From: Opitutales bacterium UBA7389
Lineage (GTDB): Bacteria > Verrucomicrobiota > Verrucomicrobiia > Opitutales > Opitutaceae
Direction of reading: 5' to 3'
DNA: 11,247 bases
NCBI GenBank assembly: GCA_002474325.1
Contig: DKNL01000301.1
Location: 1 to 11,247 of the forward strand
Below the pieces are notes generated by a model. That model made no database searches and was not told the origin of the DNA. It saw nothing but the letters and a program-made list of their open reading frames with translations. This document shows positions 7,976-11,247 of the stretch, piece after piece (position 1 is the stretch's first letter; the number at the start of each line of letters is the position of its first letter). Position numbers and translations under genes: made by a program.

Positions 7976-8186
7976 CTTGGCAATCAAGTTGGAGGCGAAA
8001 CCCTAAGGTTCCAATGCTGCGTGTCTACGAAATTATAGCTCGAATATCTCGTAAGCTTTCTATTGTGAATGTCCTGCGAAGCGAATGGGATGTAAGTCAG
8101 AGATTGTCTAGCAGGTCGCAATTCGATTCCTGCCATTCTCAAACCGAGCAAGCTGTAGGTTCTAGGTGCTTTCTGGAACATCTGGG
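7976..8186. other. Spacer between the P-loop kinase gene and trpE
   Basis: This stretch of about 210 nt separates the kinase stop from the trpE start. It holds the TATAAT above and a nested inverted repeat at 8083-8138: GAATGG pairs with CCATTC around GCAGG and CCTGC, with TTCGATT inside. I found no run of Trp codons of the kind used in a trp attenuator. An open minus-strand frame ends at 7984 but has no recognisable motif. Confidence 0.4.
8032..8037 (-). promoter_or_regulatory. Possible -10 box of a trpE promoter
   Basis: On the minus strand a perfect TATAAT lies about 57 nt before the trpE ATG, which would give a leader of about 50 nt. No good TTGACA sits at 16-18 nt upstream, so this would be a promoter with a weak -35 element. 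It would let trpE be expressed separately from the tct-kinase operon upstream. Confidence 0.35.
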
Positions 8187-8696
8187 CTAACCCCACTGGG
8201 AGGTGTCTTCGAAATGGTGTTCGAATGGCGGCTTCGATTCTGCCCCGTAGTAGCGAAGGTAGCTTTCCCAATCCTCTAGTTTCGCTTTGTCGCGAGGGTT
8301 GTTTCGTTTCATCAGACGTTTCTTTCGGATTCTTGGGTCGGCGGTTATGTAGTAGGCTCTTGCTGTGAAGCCGATTTTTACTACAAGCGAATCGAGCCAA
8401 TTGGCATCCTGAAATTCTTTGGTGAATGGTCCAGCGATAACCACGTCAATGTGGCTGAGGTTGACGATGGCGGTGTTGAAGAGAGCTTCGTATATAGGTT
8501 CTCTATACGCTGATTTGAATTCCGGACTATCGCGGTCATCTACGTTCTTACCAGCCAAGAAAAGCCCCGCGTTGACGACGGGCTCTGTTGCCGTGTCGAT
8601 ATCGAGAAAGACTGCCCCCAGACGAGCAGCCAGCTCTTTCCCGAATCTCGTTTTTCCGGAGGCGGGAGGGCCACCAATTATGTGCAACGTTGGCAT
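8187..8696 (-). CDS. Small P-loop kinase / AAA family ATP-binding protein
   Basis: This 169-residue protein has the fold signature of small-molecule P-loop kinases. GGPPASGKT (residues 8-16) is the Walker A motif with Lys15, and LDIDT (Asp32, Asp34) sits where shikimate- and gluconate-kinase-like enzymes hold the substrate and magnesium. VVIAGPF (85-91) is the probable second core strand. A basic segment around residues 122-135 (RIRKKRLMKRNNPR) resembles an arginine-rich lid. The whole has the length of a single-domain kinase; a zeta-toxin-like role is less likely, as no antitoxin lies beside it. The ATG at 8694-8696 is 10 nt after the tctA stop, with AAAGAGA about 6 nt before it, so it is almost certainly the last gene of the tct operon. 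A reasonable inference is that it phosphorylates the imported solute or a product of it; the substrate is not known. Confidence 0.82.
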   Translation of the reverse strand: MPTLHIIGGPPASGKTRFGKELAARLGAVFLDIDTATEPVVNAGLFLAGKNVDDRDSPEFKSAYREPIYEALFNTAIVNLSHIDVVIAGPFTKEFQDANWLDSLVVKIGFTARAYYITADPRIRKKRLMKRNNPRDKAKLEDWESYLRYYGAESKPPFEHHFEDTSQWG

Positions 8697-8706
8697 GTCA
8701 GTCTCT

Positions 8707-10212
8707 TTATTCCAAGGTCGATTCGGGGGGCTTCAGATTTCGACGAGCCCGCCATTCTTGGAAAATGGAGTATGCGAGGAAGACGAGGGCGGCAATGGTG
8801 AAAGTGGCGGCAATCGGACGCGTGATCATGGGCAAGAATGAACCTTCCGATATTTGCAATCCTGACCGAAGCTCGGCTTCCATTATCCCGGCAAGTACGT
8901 ATCCAATGACGAAGGGTCCCAAGGGGAAGCGGGCTCGGTCTAGGAAGAGTCCGACTAAACCAAATCCGATGACTACCCAAACATCGAACATTCGATTTGT
9001 CGATGCGTAGGCCCCAATTAAGCAAAAAACGAATATGATCGGGATTAAGTAGGCTCGATTTATATTCACAATTTTAGCGATATGCCTCGCACAAAATACC
9101 ATGACAAGGAACATGATAATGTTGGCCAGTATGTATCCGATCATTAGTGACCAGACAAGGTCACCATTCGTCTGGAAAAGAAGGGGTCCCGGCTGAACTT
9201 GATGCATGATCATGGCTCCCAGAAGAATAGCATCTACGGGCGCTCCGGGAATACCGATCGTTATAAGCGGTATCAAGGCCCCACCAGCATTCGCGTTGTT
9301 CGCGGATTCGGCCGCAACGATTCCCTCATCGTGGCCTGTTCCGAACCTTCTGGGGGTTTTACTGAAGGTCTTGGCAATACCGTAGGCCACCATAGAGGAA
9401 ATGCTAGCCCCGATGCCAGGAAGAATTCCGACCCAAGTGCCAATGCAAGAGGAACGAATGATATTGAAGAGGTGCTGTTTCCATTCGTTAAATTTCGGAA
9501 AGATTCCCTCTCCTTTGCCCATTTTGATGCCGACTCCTTTCTTGTTAATCTCCAAAGCGTCTTTGATTATCTGGCTCATGACGAATATGCCGAGGAGGAC
9601 GGGAAGAAGATTGAATCCATCCCCCATGGATTCGAATCCAAAGGTAAGGCGTAGTTGACCATCGGATTCATTTAATCCTGGCATAGCGGCTAACAAGCCC
9701 AAGATGGCTGACATGAGGCCTTTGAGAAGAGAGCCTTGACTGATGGACGCGATGAGTACGAGAGCCATCAGAACCATGGTGAAGTATTCCCAAGGCCCGA
9801 ACTTATGAGCGAAATGAGAGAGTGGAGGCGCTAGGGCAATTAGGAAGATTCCGGAAATCAGACCTCCGAAAAGTGAGGCTCCAACTCCTAGGCTCAGAGC
9901 TTTGCCTGGCTTTCCTTGTTGAGCCATTGGATAGCCATCGAAGGTGGTCATCATTGCCGATGGAGTGCCTGGCATTTTTAATAGCGTTGCGCTTATCAAT
10001 CCGCCGCTTACGGAGCCGACATGCATGCCCATGAGCAGAAGAACCGCATTAGTGCTATCCATGGAAAATGTGAGTGGCACGGTTAAGGCCATGAGCATGC
10101 CTCCGCCCAAGCCAGGAATCGCCCCGACAAAAATGCCGCCAGCCACTCCTATGAAAATCCAGAGAAATGGATAGGGGCTGAGTACGTGTTGCAGTGCTTC
10201 AAGCGCTTCCAT
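8707..10212 (-). CDS. tctA: Tripartite tricarboxylate transporter, large permease subunit TctA
   Basis: TctA is the large integral membrane subunit of a secondary, ion-driven transporter that works with a periplasmic binding protein. The 501-residue protein is hydrophobic throughout, with about 10-12 membrane segments. It carries the two family repeats: GAIPGLGGGMLMALTVPLTF near residue 30, and GILPGIGASISSMVAYG near 262, followed by the loop with GHDEGIVAAESANNANAGGA and then GIPGAPVDAILLGA. Length matches the family. The loop between the halves (about 225-255) is charged and probably cytoplasmic. It lies 23 nt after tctB and 10 nt before the kinase gene. The solute cannot be read from the sequence; family members take citrate, tartrate, other carboxylates, and aromatic acids such as terephthalate. 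Confidence 0.96.
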   Translation of the reverse strand: MEALEALQHVLSPYPFLWIFIGVAGGIFVGAIPGLGGGMLMALTVPLTFSMDSTNAVLLLMGMHVGSVSGGLISATLLKMPGTPSAMMTTFDGYPMAQQGKPGKALSLGVGASLFGGLISGIFLIALAPPLSHFAHKFGPWEYFTMVLMALVLIASISQGSLLKGLMSAILGLLAAMPGLNESDGQLRLTFGFESMGDGFNLLPVLLGIFVMSQIIKDALEINKKGVGIKMGKGEGIFPKFNEWKQHLFNIIRSSCIGTWVGILPGIGASISSMVAYGIAKTFSKTPRRFGTGHDEGIVAAESANNANAGGALIPLITIGIPGAPVDAILLGAMIMHQVQPGPLLFQTNGDLVWSLMIGYILANIIMFLVMVFCARHIAKIVNINRAYLIPIIFVFCLIGAYASTNRMFDVWVVIGFGLVGLFLDRARFPLGPFVIGYVLAGIMEAELRSGLQISEGSFLPMITRPIAATFTIAALVFLAYSIFQEWRARRNLKPPESTLE

Positions 10213-10235
10213 CTATCTTGTGTTCTACGGCTTTG

Positions 10236-10712
10236 TTATTGTGGAAGGTCCATGTAGAAGACCTCGGTAAGCAAGTACTGTCCCCCGAAACCGAATACGG
10301 GAGCAATAATTGCGCTTACGATTAAGACGCGCTTATCAAAGCGGGACAGTAGCCCTGCTAGGGCGAAAATGAATAATGTCGTGGCGATCCGGAAACTGGC
10401 CCATTCCAGATTCATGCAAAGTACGTAGAGGCTGGGTACGACTACAGTATAAGCCGCTAAAAGGGGTTCAGGTTTGAAGCCTCTCTTGGATCTGGGAGCT
10501 AGTAATCGCGATAGCAGAAATGATCGAATGCCAATCACCAGAGCGAGGAATATAATAAGGTAAGCGGTGTATTTGGGAAAGGCGGCAGACCCGATTGGAT
10601 CGAAAAACGGGGGTGGAATGTCTTTAGCGGCGATCAAGACAGCCGTAGCCAGGCCGATTAGGCTCAAGCTAATGATTATATCCAGATAGGGAATACGGTA
10701 GTTTAGGGGCAT
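10236..10712 (-). CDS. tctB: Tripartite tricarboxylate transporter, small membrane subunit TctB
   Basis: TctB is the small, poorly conserved membrane partner of TctA. The 158-residue protein has four hydrophobic stretches (about residues 10-28, 48-66, 84-100 and 110-150, the last possibly two helices), the usual layout for this family. The start DPIGSAAFPKYTAYLI is typical, since a G[ST]..FP motif after the first helix recurs in TctB proteins. Identification rests as much on position as on sequence: it lies between the binding protein gene (18 nt upstream) and tctA (23 nt downstream). The start is an ATG at 10710-10712 with no strong Shine-Dalgarno, so coupling to the upstream gene is plausible. 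Confidence 0.9.
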   Translation of the reverse strand: MPLNYRIPYLDIIISLSLIGLATAVLIAAKDIPPPFFDPIGSAAFPKYTAYLIIFLALVIGIRSFLLSRLLAPRSKRGFKPEPLLAAYTVVVPSLYVLCMNLEWASFRIATTLFIFALAGLLSRFDKRVLIVSAIIAPVFGFGGQYLLTEVFYMDLPQ

Positions 10713-10730
10713 GCTTGAAACAGGGCTGGC

Positions 10731-11247
10731 TTATCGATTCCTGGCTTTGGCGACGAGAGGGCTCACTTTTTTTCTCATATCTTCGAGGAATATGCGCATT
10801 TCAGCCTCATCGGCAAAGTGGCTGCGGATTCCAAGGTTGGCGAATCTTTCCTCGACCTCTGGATGCAACATTGCTTGGCGTAGGGCCTGATCGATCCGTT
10901 TGATACGATCTGCGGGCGTTCCTTTGGGTGCGATCCACAATTTAGTGTCGCGCATGACGACATCGACTCCTATTTCGCGGGCAGTAGGGATGTCTGGAAA
11001 TGATTGAACTCTCTTTTCAGAGAGAAAGAGGAGAGGGCGGATTCCGGAATCCTTGTATCGTATAAACTCCAGCAAGCTAAAAATGGATAGGTCGGTGTGC
11101 TTGCCCAGAATTGAGGCCAGCCTTTTGGAGCCGCCGCCTGATTGGATGAATCTGAACTCGATGCCGACCTCCTCAGCGAACATCAGAGGAACCAGATGAA
11201 CGGGAAGCCCAATATTGGTCGCTACTTTGACGGATCCTGGCGATACT
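10731..11247 (-). CDS. tctC: Tripartite tricarboxylate transporter substrate-binding protein (TctC/Bug family), C-terminal part
   Basis: This is the C-terminal 171 residues of a periplasmic solute-binding protein; the frame stays open to the window edge, so the signal peptide and first lobe lie outside. Family marks are IQSGGGSKRLASILGKHTDL (a diverged form of the Bug phosphate/carboxylate loop region, usually YKGGG), IRPLLFLSEKR, FPDIPTAREIG, and WIAPKGTPADRIKRIDQAL, followed by a helical C-terminus. The segment FPDIPTAREIGVDV is a diagnostic Bug/TctC feature. It captures the solute and delivers it to TctB/TctA. It is the first of the visible operon genes; the promoter must lie beyond the right edge. 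The specific ligand cannot be told from this portion. Confidence 0.92.
   Translation of the reverse strand, partial: VSPGSVKVATNIGLPVHLVPLMFAEEVGIEFRFIQSGGGSKRLASILGKHTDLSIFSLLEFIRYKDSGIRPLLFLSEKRVQSFPDIPTAREIGVDVVMRDTKLWIAPKGTPADRIKRIDQALRQAMLHPEVEERFANLGIRSHFADEAEMRIFLEDMRKKVSPLVAKARNR

Noticed and set aside
7984..8400. A 138-codon minus-strand frame overlapping the 3' half of the kinase gene.
   Set aside because: It is out of frame with a well-supported kinase gene for most of its length and shows no family motif; the part beyond the kinase stop is also featureless.
8187..8696. Reading the P-loop protein as a zeta-type toxin.
   Set aside because: No antitoxin gene is adjacent and its placement is within a transporter operon; a metabolite kinase fits better.
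9199..9654. A 151-codon plus-strand frame inside tctA.
   Set aside because: It lies antisense within a strongly supported membrane protein gene and shows no motif.

Overview
The window reads like a chromosomal segment of a heterotrophic bacterium with moderate GC, roughly 50% by eye. Overall gene content, weak Shine-Dalgarno sites, a eukaryote-like formylglycine-generating enzyme (FGE) with a Cys-rich N-terminus and an unrecognised acidic protein together suggest a marine member of the Verrucomicrobiota (Opitutales/Puniceicoccales-like). That placement is an inference from gene style, not from a marker gene. I saw no insertion sequence, CRISPR array, rRNA, convincing tRNA or phage gene.

Left part (1-4847): the 3' end of an M20 metallopeptidase (dipeptidase/carnosinase type) overlaps the start of a gamma-glutamyltransferase gene that lacks a signal peptide. 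A convergent minus-strand gene for an unrecognised acidic protein follows. Divergent from that gene is a complete second M20 hydrolase (ArgE/DapE/CPG2-like). The two M20 enzymes and the GGT look like a cytoplasmic peptide or gamma-glutamyl-amide salvage set.

Middle (4848-6475): a single FGE gene carries both active-site cysteines, so the organism should have Cys-type sulfatases, although none lies in this window. A gene-poor stretch follows. It holds a short minus-strand reading frame that closely matches sigma-70 region 4.2 (helix-turn-helix), lying just downstream of trpE.

Right part (6476-11247, all minus strand): in transcription order, the 3' portion of tctC (periplasmic solute-binding protein), tctB, tctA and a small P-loop kinase form a tightly packed operon with gaps of 10-23 nt. 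After a gap of about 200 nt with a plausible promoter comes trpE, the first enzyme of tryptophan synthesis. The tct genes encode a complete tripartite tricarboxylate-type transporter. The kinase at the end of the operon is a candidate for acting on the imported solute.

The points most worth a second look are the sigma-region-4.2-like mini-ORF after trpE, the orphan kinase tied to the transporter, the unrecognised 397-residue acidic protein, and a tRNA-like nested inverted repeat upstream of trpE. No clearly new multi-gene system is visible.
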